Source: Protaetiibacter intestinalis
GTDB taxonomy: Bacteria; Actinomycetota; Actinomycetes; Actinomycetales; Microbacteriaceae
Direction: 5' to 3'
NCBI RefSeq assembly: GCF_003627075.1
Contig: NZ_CP032630.1
Location: 372,001 to 436,000, forward strand
Length of the DNA: 64,000 nucleotides
The translations under genes and the position numbers were made by a program. This document shows positions 52,817 to 64,000 of the stretch, piece after piece; positions within the stretch are counted from its first letter, which is position 1, and each line of letters opens with the position of its first letter. The notes below the pieces were generated by a model that saw nothing but the letters and a program-made list of their open reading frames with translations, searched no databases and was not told the origin of the DNA.

Positions 52817-54313
52817 CTAGGCGCGGTGCGTGAGGTAGAGAAGGGGGACCTGGATGGTCACCTCGGTCCCCTCGCCCTCGAGCGTGTGCCAGTCGATCGT
52901 GCCGCCGAGTTCGCCCTGGATGAGGGTGCGCACGATCTGCGTGCCGAGGCCCGAGCCCACCTTGCCCTCGGGCAGCCCCACGCCGTTGTCGCGCACCCGC
53001 ACCGAGAGCTGGTCGTTGCGGCGCTTGGCCGAGATGACGACCTCGCCGTCGCGGTCGGCGAGCCCGTGCTCGACGGCGTTGGTGACGAGCTCGGTGAGCG
53101 CGAGCGCGAGCGGCGTCGCGTACTCGGACGGCAGCGTGCCGAACTCGCCCGTCTTGGTGGGACGCACGGTCGTGTTGTGGCTGGAGGCGACCTCCGCCAC
53201 GAGCAGCAGCACCCGGTCGAAGACGTCGTCGAAGTCGACGTTCTGGCTGAGCCCCTCCGAGAGGGTGTCGTGCACGACCGCGATCGCGGTCACGCGCCGC
53301 ATCGCCTGGGTCAGCGCGTCGCGCGCGACGTCGTTGTGCGTGCGCCGGCTCTGGATGCGCAGCAGCGAGGCGACCGTCTGCAGGTTGTTCTTCACCCGGT
53401 GGTGGATCTCGCGGATCGTCGCGTCCTTGGTGATGAGCTCCTGCTCCTGGTGGCGCACCTCGGTCACGTCGCGGATGAGCACGATGGCGCCCACCCGCTC
53501 GCCCTGATGCCGCAGCGGGATGGCACGGAGCGTCACGGTCACCCCGCGCGCCTCGATGTCGGTGCGCCACGGCGCGCGACCGGTCACCACGAGCGGCAGC
53601 GACTCGTCGACCGTGAGCTTGCCGCTCAGCAGCCCCGTCGCCACCTCGGCGAGCGACTCGCCCTCGAGCTCCGAACCGAAGCCCATCCGGTTGAACGCCG
53701 AGAGCGCGTTGGGGCTCGCGAAGGTGACGATGCCGTCGACGTCGAGGCGGATGAGACCGTCGGATGCGCGCGGGGCGCCGCGCCGCGGCAGGGTCGGCGC
53801 GCCGAGGTCGGGGAAGTCGCCGTTCGCGATCATGCCGAACAGGTCGTCGGCGCACTGGTTGAAGGTGAGCTCCTGGCGGCTCGGGGTGCGCGCCTCGGAG
53901 AGGTTCGAGTGCCGGGTGAGCACCGCGATCGGCATCGTCGTGGTGGCGGCGCCGCTCGGCGACAGGCGCCGCAGCACCGGCACCGCGCGCACCCGGGTGG
54001 GCGTCTCCTCGTACCAGTCGGGGGCCGAGGTGTCGACGATGCGCACCTCCTCGAAGGCCTGCGTCACCTGGGCACGCCACTCGGGCTTGATCTCCTGGCC
54101 CACGAAGTCGCGGTAGAACAGGGTCGCCGCCGACGACGGGCGCGAGTGGGCGACCGCCACGAAGCTGCCCGAGGAGCTCGGCACCCACAGCACGATGTCG
54201 GCGAAGGCGAGGTCGGCGAGCAGCTGGCCGTCGGCGACGAGCAGATGCAGCCACTCGACGTCGGCCTCCGTGGAGCGGCCCTGGGCGAGCATGAGCTCCG
54301 AGAGCGTGGACAC
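52817..54313 (-). CDS. pdtaS: PdtaS-type sensor histidine kinase
   Basis: 498-residue cytoplasmic kinase: an N-terminal GAF-like domain (about 1-150), a PAS domain (about 185-290), the HisKA_2 dimerisation motif REIHHRVKNNLQTV with the phosphoacceptor at His304 or His305, and a HATPase domain (ELVTNAVEHGL, DNGVGLPEG, GLGTQIV). It has no membrane helix. It matches PdtaS of mycobacteria, partner of the RNA-binding antiterminator PdtaR. The GTG at 54313 follows AGGAG closely. The partner regulator is not in the window. Confidence 0.92.
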   Translation of the reverse strand: MSTLSELMLAQGRSTEADVEWLHLLVADGQLLADLAFADIVLWVPSSSGSFVAVAHSRPSSAATLFYRDFVGQEIKPEWRAQVTQAFEEVRIVDTSAPDWYEETPTRVRAVPVLRRLSPSGAATTTMPIAVLTRHSNLSEARTPSRQELTFNQCADDLFGMIANGDFPDLGAPTLPRRGAPRASDGLIRLDVDGIVTFASPNALSAFNRMGFGSELEGESLAEVATGLLSGKLTVDESLPLVVTGRAPWRTDIEARGVTVTLRAIPLRHQGERVGAIVLIRDVTEVRHQEQELITKDATIREIHHRVKNNLQTVASLLRIQSRRTHNDVARDALTQAMRRVTAIAVVHDTLSEGLSQNVDFDDVFDRVLLLVAEVASSHNTTVRPTKTGEFGTLPSEYATPLALALTELVTNAVEHGLADRDGEVVISAKRRNDQLSVRVRDNGVGLPEGKVGSGLGTQIVRTLIQGELGGTIDWHTLEGEGTEVTIQVPLLYLTHRA

Positions 54314-54317
54314 GCTC

Positions 54318-55562
54318 CTAGGCTAGCCGTCGTCCGCGCCGCCCCCGCACGCCCGCCGCCGCGGGCGTCGGCACGAGCCGCGTGGCGAGTTCGCGGATGC
54401 CGGCGCGCGCCGCGGAGCGCGGGGCGGCATCCGCGATGGCCCGGCCGCTCAGCACGGCCGCGTCGAAGGCGGCCGGATCCCACGGCACGAGCACGGCGTC
54501 CTCGATGCCGCCGAAGCGGGCGAGGGTCTGCCGTAGTTGACCGCCCGGGTTCAGACCGATCGCGCTCGCGCGCACCTTGTTGACGACGATCTCGATGCGG
54601 TCGGGCTCGACGAGCTCGCCGAGCTCGGCGTGAGACCGCAGGAAGCGGGCGATGCCCACCGGGTCGCCCGCCGCGACCGCGACGACGCGGTCGGCGTGCC
54701 GCAGCACCTCGAGGGCGGCGGCGTTGCGGCGGGCGGTCACGACGTCGGCGGCGAGCTCTTCGTCGCGTTCGAGGCTCGCACCGAGGTCGACGACGAGCAC
54801 GTCGCAGCAGGCGCGGGCGGCCGCGAGCACGCCCGCCACCCGCTCCTCGCCGAGCTCCGGCCAGCGCGAGGGACGGCCGATGCCGGTGAGCACGCGGAAC
54901 GGGTGCCGGGAGGCCCGGTGCGGTTGCGCGAGGCGTTCGAACTGGGTCTCGTCGAGCCCGCCGATGCCCGCGAGTCGGCAGGCGGCGGCGAAGCCGGGTG
55001 CCTCGTCGAGCAGCCCGAGCGCGGGCGCGACGGCGGCGGCGTGGGTGTCGGCGTCGGCGAGCACGACGCGGAGGCCGGCTGCCGCGAACTCCGCCGCGAG
55101 CCCGATCGCGATGCTCGTACGGCCGGGGGCTCCGTGCGGTCCCCACACCGCGAGCACGACCCCGGGTCGCCGGGCGGTGGAGATCGGGACGGGGGGCAGG
55201 GCGGCGTCATCGGGAGCCGCGGGCGCGGCCGCGACCGCCGGCGCGCCGCCGCCGAGCAGCGCCCAGTCGGCCGGACCGTCGACGGCGTCGATGATGCCGG
55301 TCCGCTCCGCGTGGCGGCGGGCCGTCGCGTCGTCGGCGACCACGAGCATCCGCACCCCCAGCAGGTCGGCCGACTCGACGAGCCGCGGGGTCAGATGCTC
55401 GGGCGTCGCCGCGACCACCGCGAGCTCGACCGGCACCTGCGCGATCCGCACCGCGAGCTCGTCGCCGCCCGAGCACACCGCGACCACCTCATGGCCGTGG
55501 AAGCCGGCGGATGCCGTGAGCCGCCGCTCGTCGTCGAGCGGCAGGGCGAGCGCGACCTTCAC
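54318..55562 (-). CDS. CpaE/TadZ-like MinD-superfamily ATPase
   Basis: 414 residues. A receiver-like N-terminal domain (about 1-120) is followed by a MinD/ParA-type ATPase. The P-loop reads WGPHGAPGRTSIAIG, with Arg in place of the usual Lys, and VLADADTH and VLVVDLGAS supply the following acidic motifs. CpaE/TadZ proteins position Tad-pilus machinery and tolerate atypical P-loops. The GTG at 55562 begins one base after the SAF gene stop. No other pilus genes are in the window, so function is uncertain. Confidence 0.75.
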   Translation of the reverse strand: MKVALALPLDDERRLTASAGFHGHEVVAVCSGGDELAVRIAQVPVELAVVAATPEHLTPRLVESADLLGVRMLVVADDATARRHAERTGIIDAVDGPADWALLGGGAPAVAAAPAAPDDAALPPVPISTARRPGVVLAVWGPHGAPGRTSIAIGLAAEFAAAGLRVVLADADTHAAAVAPALGLLDEAPGFAAACRLAGIGGLDETQFERLAQPHRASRHPFRVLTGIGRPSRWPELGEERVAGVLAAARACCDVLVVDLGASLERDEELAADVVTARRNAAALEVLRHADRVVAVAAGDPVGIARFLRSHAELGELVEPDRIEIVVNKVRASAIGLNPGGQLRQTLARFGGIEDAVLVPWDPAAFDAAVLSGRAIADAAPRSAARAGIRELATRLVPTPAAAGVRGRRGRRLA

Positions 55563-55563
55563 C

Positions 55564-56199
55564 TCAGCCCCCGAGCGGCAGACCGGCGGGCACCACGGCG
55601 AGCACGTCGCCGTCGGCCTGCGCCTGCAGGATGCGGGCCACCCGGCTGCGGGGCACGAGCACCTCGACGGCGCCACCCGTGCCGCTCGAGACGAGCCCCG
55701 CCTCCTCGACGACGCGCACCACGACGGCATCCGGCACGAGCACGGCGGGGGCGCCGAAGCCGCGACCCTCCTCGTCGGCGGGCGAGGCCCACACGTCGAC
55801 CGTCGACCCCGGACGCACCGTGGAGCTCACCGGCGCCGCGAGCTCGAGCACGAGCGAGGTCGAGCGCAGCCCCGCCGCGTCGCCCACCGCGGTCTTCGGC
55901 AGCAGCTCGCCGTCGCGCACCGGCCGCACCACCACGAGGCCGCCCGCGGGCAGCTCGTCCGTCGTGAGGTACAGCTCGTCGGCGCCGTCGAGCGACACCG
56001 CCCGCTCGACGAGGTCGCCGCGATCGATGCGGTCGCCGGGGCTGAGGCTCGAGGCGGCGGCATAGACGGTGGTGCGGTCGTCGACGGCCGTCACGATGCC
56101 CACGACCCCCGCCACCGACACCGCCACGAGCGCGAGGCCGATGAGCAGCCGCGGATCGAACGCCCGGCGGCGGCGTGCCGGGTCGGCGCTTCGGCCCAC
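55564..56199 (-). CDS. SAF-domain membrane protein, CpaB/RcpC-like
   Basis: 211 residues. One N-terminal transmembrane helix (about 15-38) is followed by an external SAF domain (YAAASSLSPGDRIDRGDLVER). The remainder is similar to the CpaB/RcpC pilus-assembly proteins, including STVRPGSTVDVWAS. The GTG at 56199 has a GAGGAG ribosome site. It is operonic with the CpaE/TadZ-like ATPase and the PdtaS-type kinase downstream. A Tad-like role is suggested by family only. Confidence 0.78.
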   Translation of the reverse strand: MGRSADPARRRRAFDPRLLIGLALVAVSVAGVVGIVTAVDDRTTVYAAASSLSPGDRIDRGDLVERAVSLDGADELYLTTDELPAGGLVVVRPVRDGELLPKTAVGDAAGLRSTSLVLELAAPVSSTVRPGSTVDVWASPADEEGRGFGAPAVLVPDAVVVRVVEEAGLVSSGTGGAVEVLVPRSRVARILQAQADGDVLAVVPAGLPLGG

Positions 56200-56332
56200 G
56201 GGATGCTCCTCTCGCTGCCGCGGATGCGACGGGCACCATCGTGCACCGCGACGTGGAACGCCCGCCGAGGTTATCCACAGGCCGACGGCCCCGCCCGCCC
56301 GCCGCATCCCGGACGGTCGCATAATCGGGGGC

Positions 56333-56611
56333 ATGAACCCGGAGCCAGCATCCGGCCTCGGCCGGTTCCTCACCCTCGCCGACGTCGCCGAGATCCTCAA
56401 CATCTCGGCGGGGCAGGCGTACGCACTCGTGCGCGGCGGCGAGCTGCCGGCCATCAAGATCGGCGCCCACGGCCACTGGCGCATCGAGCGCGAGGTGCTC
56501 GAGCGCTACATCGCCGCCAAGTACGAGGAGTCGCGCCGGATGAGCCTCTGGCAGCAGTCCGAGTTCGCCGACCTGCCCGAGCTGTTCGCCGAGGCGCCGC
56601 GCATCGACTGA
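56333..56611 (+). CDS. BldC-like small helix-turn-helix protein
   Basis: 92 residues. A MerR/excisionase-type winged HTH (residues about 12-60: LTLADVAEILNISAGQAYAL, then VRGGELPAIKIG and HWRIEREVLERYI) is followed by a short acidic tail. This is the BldC/helix-turn-helix domain family of developmental regulators. The ATG at 56333 has CATAAT 7 bases upstream, suggesting a leaderless mRNA. It diverges from the SAF gene and converges with the protein at 56626. Confidence 0.87.
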   Translation: MNPEPASGLGRFLTLADVAEILNISAGQAYALVRGGELPAIKIGAHGHWRIEREVLERYIAAKYEESRRMSLWQQSEFADLPELFAEAPRID

Positions 56612-56625
56612 CGCGGGTGCGCGCC

Positions 56626-57207
56626 TCAGATGCGCACGCTGCGGATCGCCGTGAGCGGCACGATCCGGATGCGACGCACGAGCCGCTCGCGGCGCGGGTC
56701 GCCCGCCTCGTGCTCGGCGAGGTCGAGGTGGTCGCGACCCACCCGGTCGATCGTGCCGTGGTGGCTGCCGTCCGTGCTCGTGAGCTCGACCGGGGCGCGG
56801 CGTCGGCAGAGGTCGCGCAGCACGAAGGCGAGCCCGAGCCGCCCCGCGAGGTCGGATGCCGGCTCGGCGGCGGGGGCGCGGAGCCCGCGCTCGAGCTGGT
56901 CGCCCACCGGCAGCACGGCGACGATCGCCGCGAGCGGCACGACGACCGCCCGGCGCAGCTCGCCGCTGCGGAACTCCCCCGCCACCCAGTCGCGGCCCGC
57001 CGAGTCGATGCGCAGCTCGAGCTGCTCGCCGCCGTCGAGCGTCACCCGCACCCCGTCGCCGCCGCGCGACATCGCCACGAGGCGGTCCCGCAGCCCGAGC
57101 CGCCCGAGCCGCAGCCGCTCCTCCTCGGCGACGAGGTCGAGACGCGACGCGTCGAGCTCCTGCTCGAGCTGACCCTCGATGTCGGCGAACAGCTCATCCC
57201 AGCGCAC
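56626..57207 (-). CDS. Conserved hypothetical protein, unknown function
   Basis: 193 residues. An N-terminal helical, Glu/Arg-rich stretch (MRWDELFADIEGQLEQELDA) precedes two short beta-rich blocks (VRVTLDGGEQLELRIDS and VELTSTDGSHHGTIDRVGRD) that look like a duplicated small barrel. No named domain. The GTG at 57207 has TAGCGT 7 bases upstream, fitting leaderless expression; a longer open frame upstream lacks support. Proteins like it occur at this position in Microbacteriaceae next to the Rv3235-family gene. Confidence 0.72.
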   Translation of the reverse strand: MRWDELFADIEGQLEQELDASRLDLVAEEERLRLGRLGLRDRLVAMSRGGDGVRVTLDGGEQLELRIDSAGRDWVAGEFRSGELRRAVVVPLAAIVAVLPVGDQLERGLRAPAAEPASDLAGRLGLAFVLRDLCRRRAPVELTSTDGSHHGTIDRVGRDHLDLAEHEAGDPRRERLVRRIRIVPLTAIRSVRI

Positions 57208-57355
57208 GACGGCGACGCTACCGATCCGGCGGCCCTCGCCCCGCGGGTTATCCACAGGATGACGCGGCATCTCGACACGAGGAAGCGTCATATGCCAAGG
57301 TGATCCCGCATCCCCCGTTCGGGGGGAGACAACTCATTCGGGGCGGAGGGTGCGG

Positions 57356-57778
57356 ATGGCAGCGAGCGAGTCGGCCGCGGTCCCCGTCCGGCTCGACGAC
57401 GACGAGCTCTTCGGCCGCCAACCCGCCGCCACCCGCGAACTGCCCGACCCGCGTCCCCTGCTCGAGAACCTCACCCGCTGCGTCATCGAGATCCTCGCCG
57501 GTGCGCGCGAGCTCGAACAGATCGCCCGCTGGGTCGACGACGACGTCTACAAGTCGCTCCTCAAGCGGGCCGTCTACTCGGCTCAGGCCCGCCAGGCCAC
57601 CGGGCGCCCCGCCCGTCGCCCCGTCTTCACGATCGGCTCCCTCACCCTCTGCGAACCCCGCGACGGCGTCGTCGAGGCGGTCGTCGTGGTGCGCACCCGC
57701 GCGCGGGCGCGGGCCGTCGCCATCCGCCTCGAGGGCCTCGACCGGCGCTGGCGCGCCACCGCGATCCACGTGCTGTAG
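57356..57778 (+). CDS. Rv3235-family protein
   Basis: 140 residues. After a polar N-terminus it contains a region typical of the Rv3235 family (DUF6459): ENLTRCVIEILAGARELEQI, RWVDDDVYKSL and IGSLTLCEPRDGVVEAVVVV. Cellular function is unknown. The ATG at 57356 has GGAGG 6 bases upstream; a GTG two codons earlier is too close to that site. In mycobacteria this gene also lies near secA, supporting conserved gene order. It ends before a strong terminator. Confidence 0.85.
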   Translation: MAASESAAVPVRLDDDELFGRQPAATRELPDPRPLLENLTRCVIEILAGARELEQIARWVDDDVYKSLLKRAVYSAQARQATGRPARRPVFTIGSLTLCEPRDGVVEAVVVVRTRARARAVAIRLEGLDRRWRATAIHVL

Positions 57779-57802
57779 GGGCGCGACGCAGAGGCCTCAC
57801 CG

Positions 57803-57835
57803 AGAAAAGGCGCCCCGTCGAGGGGCGCCTTTTCT
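57803..57835. terminator. Bidirectional terminator between the Rv3235-family gene and secA
   Basis: agaaaaggcgcccc (57803-57816) pairs exactly with 57822-57835 around a 5-base loop. The A-rich 5' side and T-rich 3' side (ccttttct) make it a classical rho-independent terminator on both strands, the best in the window. Confidence 0.9.
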
Positions 57836-57869
57836 GGTTTCGATACACCGCCTTCGGCGGCACTCAACC
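57836..57869. repeat. REP-like palindromic repeat (GGTTTCGATAC family), copy 2
   Basis: ggtttcgatacaccgcc with a small hairpin (ccgccttcggcgg) and actcaacc follow the terminator directly. It is the same family as 20735-20767 and sits 15 bases from the secA stop. Confidence 0.75.
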
Positions 57870-57883
57870 AGCGGGGGGTGGCG

Positions 57884-60688
<2,805 letters not shown>

Positions 60689-60785
60689 GAATGGCCTCCA
60701 GTCTGGGTTTCCGGGCGCGCGGAAGCGCCCTTGACCTGTTCAGCCTAGTCGGATGCGGGCTGGGAGGTTCGTGTGGCGACCGGCG

Positions 60786-61451
60786 TCAGCGGCCGGCCGC
60801 CGCGAGCGCCTCCTGCTCCTGTTCGAGCCCGATGACGCCGTAGTCCCAGCCCTTGCGGCGGTAGACGACGCTCGGCCGGTCGGTGCGCGCGTCGATGAAG
60901 AGGAAGAAGTCGTGCCCGACGAGCTCCATCCGGTCGACGGCCTCCTCGGCGGTCATGAGCTCGGCGGGGAACAGCTTCTCGCGGATGACGACGGGGCTCC
61001 ACTCCTGCTCCTCCTCGCCCCCCGTCACGACGTCGATGGCGCCCGTGCTGACCTTCTCGATCATCTCCGCGGTGGCGGGGGTGATGTCGACGCCGCTGAA
61101 GCCGTCGGCGGCCGCCTCGCGCAGCGAGGTGGGGCGGTGCTGACCGCGGTGCACCTTGCGGCGGTCCTTCGCCTGGCGGATGCGTTCCACGATCTTGTCG
61201 AAGGCGGCGTCGAAGGCGGCGTACTTGTCGCCCGCCCCGGCCTCCGCGCGCACGATCGGTCCGGGACCGATGAGGGTGAGCTCGATGCGGTCGTCGCCGG
61301 AGGATCCGTTGGTCTCGTGGTGCCGGCACAGCTTCACCTCGAGGGCGAGGGCCCGCGGCGCGAGGGTGGCGATCTTGTCGCTCTTCTCGGTCACGTATTC
61401 TTCGAACCGATCCGGGATCCCGACGTTCCGTCCGGTGATCGTGACATCCAT
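60786..61451 (-). CDS. hpf: Ribosome hibernation promoting factor, long form
   Basis: 221 residues. The N-terminal ribosome-binding S30AE domain (MDVTITGRNVGIPDRFEEYV) is joined by a basic linker to the long-form C-terminal domain (FFLFIDARTDRPSVVYRRKGWDYG) that dimerises 70S ribosomes into 100S particles. The ATG at 61451 has a GGGAGG ribosome site. It lies 97 bases upstream of secA on the same strand. Long-form HPF is the usual single hibernation factor in actinobacteria. Confidence 0.95.
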   Translation of the reverse strand: MDVTITGRNVGIPDRFEEYVTEKSDKIATLAPRALALEVKLCRHHETNGSSGDDRIELTLIGPGPIVRAEAGAGDKYAAFDAAFDKIVERIRQAKDRRKVHRGQHRPTSLREAAADGFSGVDITPATAEMIEKVSTGAIDVVTGGEEEQEWSPVVIREKLFPAELMTAEEAVDRMELVGHDFFLFIDARTDRPSVVYRRKGWDYGVIGLEQEQEALAAAGR

Positions 61452-61548
61452 GGCGACCTCCCTGATCCGGCTCGAAGTGCCGCCTATCGATCAGGCGGTC
61501 GTCTCCTTCTCGCCTTTTCGCCCACCGTAGTCCGCCCTTCCCCGGATG

Positions 61549-62232
61549 TCACCTCCGTTTCGCTGAGCGCGAGGTGTGAGTGCCGGTTCCCCCGGGAAGC
61601 CGCCGCGGGGTGGCGGCGATCGTGACGGCGCCGAGCACCTCGGCGCCCGCGGCGCGGAGGGCGCGGGCCGCCTCGGCGAGGGTGGCGCCGGTCGTGACGA
61701 CGTCGTCGACGAGCAGGATGCGGCGGCCGTCGAGGCGGGACCGGGCGCGGTGCACGCCGCGCAGGTTGGCGGCGCGCTCGGTGCGACCGAGGCCCTTCTG
61801 CACGGCGTGGGCGCGGGCCGGGCGCAGCAGCCGGGCGGGACGCAGGCCCGCGGCGCGCATCGCGACGATCACGGGGTCGTAGCCGCGGCGGCGCAGCGCC
61901 GCGCGCGTCGAGGGGACCGGGCAGAGCTCGACGGACGCATCGGGGGCGGCGTGCGCGAGCGCGGCGAGCAGCAGCGGGGCGAGGGGGACGGCGAGCGAGG
62001 TGCGGCCGTCCTTCGCCGCGAGCACGACCCGCTGCACGGTGTCGCGGTAGGGGGCGCCCGCGATCACCCGCAGCCCGCCGGGCGCCGTGGTCGCGATCGG
62101 CGCAGGCGCGACGCGGCGCCGACAGCCCGCGCACAGCGTGCGGTCGGGTCGGCCGCAGCCGACGCACGCGGTCGGCAGCACGAGGGCGAGCGCGTCGAGC
62201 AGCGCCTCGCGCACGGCATCCGGCAGCACCAT
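61549..62232 (-). CDS. ComF-family phosphoribosyltransferase-like protein
   Basis: 227 residues. The N-terminal zinc-finger cysteines Cys23, Cys26, Cys34 and Cys37 (CVGCG...CAGC) are followed by a type I phosphoribosyltransferase fold with the PRPP loop ILLVDDVVTTGAT. ComF proteins are linked to DNA uptake in competent species; in actinobacteria the role is uncertain. The ATG at 62232 has GATGCT 6 bases upstream; an in-frame ATG 42 bases earlier is the alternative. It lies between lpqB and hpf as in mycobacteria. Confidence 0.9.
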   Translation of the reverse strand: MVLPDAVREALLDALALVLPTACVGCGRPDRTLCAGCRRRVAPAPIATTAPGGLRVIAGAPYRDTVQRVVLAAKDGRTSLAVPLAPLLLAALAHAAPDASVELCPVPSTRAALRRRGYDPVIVAMRAAGLRPARLLRPARAHAVQKGLGRTERAANLRGVHRARSRLDGRRILLVDDVVTTGATLAEAARALRAAGAEVLGAVTIAATPRRLPGGTGTHTSRSAKRR

Positions 62233-62295
62233 GCGCCCAGCATCGCGCCGCCGCACGCGACCCGGAGGCGGCATCCGCCGAACTGGGGAGAACCC

Positions 62296-63969
62296 CTACT
62301 GCAGGGTGGCCAGGAAGGAGACGACGAGCCCCGTCGACTGCCAGCCGCCGCTCGCGCTGTGCCGCCATACGGTGCCGTCGGCGCCCCGCACCCGCAGGCC
62401 GTCGGCCAGGTTGCCGCCCACGAGCTGCACGCCCTGCGCGACCGTGCCGTAGCTCTCGTGCCGTCCGCCGATCCGGTACAGGTCGACGCGCGTCTCGTCG
62501 CCCTCCTGCGACAGCACGGCGACCGTCGAGGCGTCGACCCAGGTGGCGTCGAGCAGCGGCGCCTCCCCGACGACGAGCTCGAGCGGTTCGCCGAGGCCCA
62601 CCGGCACGCCGTCCGCGTCGCGCACGATTCCGACGATCGTCACCGCGGGGCCGGCATCCCCCTGCGTCCCCACGAGCAGCCGCGAGCCGTCGCGCGACAC
62701 GTGCAGCGCGCGGATCTCACCCTCCAGGTACGGGGTCGAGAGCGGATGCGGCGTGCCGTCGGCCGCGTACGCCACGATGCTGTGCGGGTCGGCCGCGACC
62801 GCCGACCACAGGTAGCCCTGCACGTCGAGCCCCGGGTCGACGATCCCGGAGCGCGGATCGAGCAGCGCCGGGTCGCCGTCGGCGGGCACGAGCCACGCCC
62901 CGGATGCGGTGCGCACCGCCGCCGAGGTCGCGTCGCGGCCGAGCGTCGCGCCGAGCGGCACGAGCCCCTCGACCGTCGAGCTGATGCCGGGGATCGAGCG
63001 CGCGCCGCCCGCGCTCAGGAAGCCGAACGAGCCGTCGGCGAGACCCGCGGGGCTCGACGACACCGAGAGCACCCACTCGGGCTTCGTGCCGCTGCCCACC
63101 TCGATCGGCAGCCCGCCGACCGTGAGCTGCACGCTGCTGACGTCGCCGAGCGCGAGGCTCGCGACGAGCTGCTGCTGCATGCGCCAGCGCGCATCCGCCG
63201 GCTGGGCGGCCACCTCGCTCGACAGGTCGACGCTCGCCGTGCCCGAGTCGATCGTCACGTCCTGCACCTTGGTGCCGCTCGGGAACGCGGTCACGAGCAC
63301 GCCGTTCTGGTACCAGGTGGACTGCCCCGCGAGCAGCTCCGTCACGATGCGCTCCGGCCGCGACGCGGTGTCGGGGAACCAGCGCACGTCGGGCACGAGG
63401 AACGCGCCGCTCGGCTCGAAGAAGTACAGCGGGTAGGCGCCGAAGGTGGTGGCGAACTGGGTGGTCGACAGCAGGATGCCGGCGGGCGCGCTCGCGATGC
63501 GCCACTCGCCGTCGGCGTTCTTCGCGAACTCGTAGTCGAGCGACTGCGCCTCGGGCTTCGCGAGCTCGCTGTAGTTGCCGGTCGAGTTGACGAAGGCCTG
63601 CACGTTGACGGTGAGCCGCAGGCTGCCCTCCGCCACTGCGGTGGGGGTCGTGGGGCTGTTGCTGATGAGCACCCGCTCGGTCGGCGACCAGACGGTGCGG
63701 AACTCGTCGGTGAGGAACAGCCGCGCCACCGAGTAGTCGCCGGAGGGTGCGCGCTGCGCCGTCAGGAAGTTCGCGAGCAGCTGCTCGGGACTCGCCCCCG
63801 GCTGCGGCCCCTCGGCGATCGTCACGAGGTCGCCGCCGTCGTCGCCCGAACTCAGCTGGGCGGTGCCGACCGGCCCGCCCGTGGGGATGCCGGCGCAGCC
63901 GGTCAGCGCGACGAGCCCCGCGAGCAGGGCGGCCGTCATCCGGATGCGGCGGAGCGTCGGGCGGCTCAT
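62296..63969 (-). CDS. lpqB: LpqB-family lipoprotein
   Basis: 557 residues. The signal peptide ends with lipobox LTGC and Cys25 lipidation. A GerMN domain (about 50-250) and a C-terminal beta-propeller LpqB domain (DGSRLLVGTQGD, TVWRHSASGGW) follow. In mycobacteria LpqB interacts with the sensor kinase MtrB and modulates MtrA phosphorylation, cell envelope and division control. The start overlaps the preceding stop (ATGA), presumed mtrB, preserving the mtrA-mtrB-lpqB order. Confidence 0.95.
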   Translation of the reverse strand: MSRPTLRRIRMTAALLAGLVALTGCAGIPTGGPVGTAQLSSGDDGGDLVTIAEGPQPGASPEQLLANFLTAQRAPSGDYSVARLFLTDEFRTVWSPTERVLISNSPTTPTAVAEGSLRLTVNVQAFVNSTGNYSELAKPEAQSLDYEFAKNADGEWRIASAPAGILLSTTQFATTFGAYPLYFFEPSGAFLVPDVRWFPDTASRPERIVTELLAGQSTWYQNGVLVTAFPSGTKVQDVTIDSGTASVDLSSEVAAQPADARWRMQQQLVASLALGDVSSVQLTVGGLPIEVGSGTKPEWVLSVSSSPAGLADGSFGFLSAGGARSIPGISSTVEGLVPLGATLGRDATSAAVRTASGAWLVPADGDPALLDPRSGIVDPGLDVQGYLWSAVAADPHSIVAYAADGTPHPLSTPYLEGEIRALHVSRDGSRLLVGTQGDAGPAVTIVGIVRDADGVPVGLGEPLELVVGEAPLLDATWVDASTVAVLSQEGDETRVDLYRIGGRHESYGTVAQGVQLVGGNLADGLRVRGADGTVWRHSASGGWQSTGLVVSFLATLQ

Positions 63970-64000
63970 GCGGCCACCTCCCCGTCGGGCGGCAGCGCGA
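63966..64000 (-). CDS. mtrB: C-terminal end of an upstream gene, presumed mtrB
   Basis: Only the last ten codons (ending ALPPDGEVAA and TGA) are in the window. The identity as the MtrB sensor kinase is inferred only from the coupled ATGA overlap with lpqB and conserved gene order; the residues themselves are not diagnostic. Confidence 0.5.
   Translation of the reverse strand, partial: ALPPDGEVAA

Noticed and set aside
52826..54583. Plus-strand 585-codon open frame opposite the PdtaS-type kinase gene
   Set aside because: Arg/Glu/Val-rich shadow composition with no domain; the minus strand has complete GAF-PAS-HisKA_2-HATPase motifs.

Overview
This is a gene-dense, very GC-rich stretch of a high-GC Gram-positive chromosome. 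Gene content and order point to the Actinobacteria, most likely Microbacteriaceae. The evidence includes a WhiB1-type regulator, LpqB with the tail of a presumed mtrB, an Rv3235-family protein, a PdtaS-type histidine kinase and a DUF6458 protein. The secA-hpf-comF-lpqB-(mtrB) order at the right end, and whiB1/pdtaS nearby, match the arrangement in mycobacteria. I see no prophage, insertion sequence, rRNA, CRISPR array or resistance island. The window is chromosomal backbone with catabolic modules and unusual small repeats.

Layout. 1-8415: a YtfQRT/YjfF-type sugar ABC transporter (binding protein, ATPase, two permeases) framed by two LacI regulators, with a second ATPase transcribed divergently; a near-ideal lac-type operator sits in the binding-protein promoter. 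8418-13067: small proteins, a YeiH-type transporter, an MFS transporter, a FAH-family enzyme and an alpha/beta hydrolase. 13077-25040: branched-chain amino acid and serine synthesis (ilvE, leuB, serA, ilvC, ilvN, ilvB, ilvD), interrupted by two membrane proteins and mtlD. 25158-28431: trehalose synthesis (otsB, otsA) and a sugar isomerase/epimerase. 28441-33718: a TetR-controlled membrane export pair, whose MMPL protein carries a degenerate ABC-ATPase-like tail. 33856-34487: two small membrane proteins.

34564-41420: a FadR-type regulator and an amine-utilisation cluster (SDR, aldehyde dehydrogenase, gamma-glutamyl hydrolase, glutamine-synthetase-like ligase, ethanolamine-type permease). Together these suggest a gamma-glutamylated route from ethanolamine or a related amino alcohol. 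Paired palindromes bracket the cluster. 41614-46493: an FAD oxidase, a fold-III PLP enzyme, a secreted-type protein, tRNA-Lys, a peroxiredoxin and whiB. 46516-52472: a MoxR-DUF58-VWA operon in which two VWA proteins are fused. 52582-52808: a MITE-like element. 52817-64000: pdtaS, a CpaE/TadZ-like and SAF pair, a BldC-like gene, the Rv3235-family gene, secA, hpf, a comF homologue, lpqB and the end of mtrB.

Two architectural themes recur. Many genes are coupled by 4-base ATGA/GTGA overlaps. Many first genes have a -10-like hexamer exactly 6-7 bases before the start codon, implying leaderless mRNAs. Several intergenic gaps hold long near-perfect palindromes, mostly just after stop codons.
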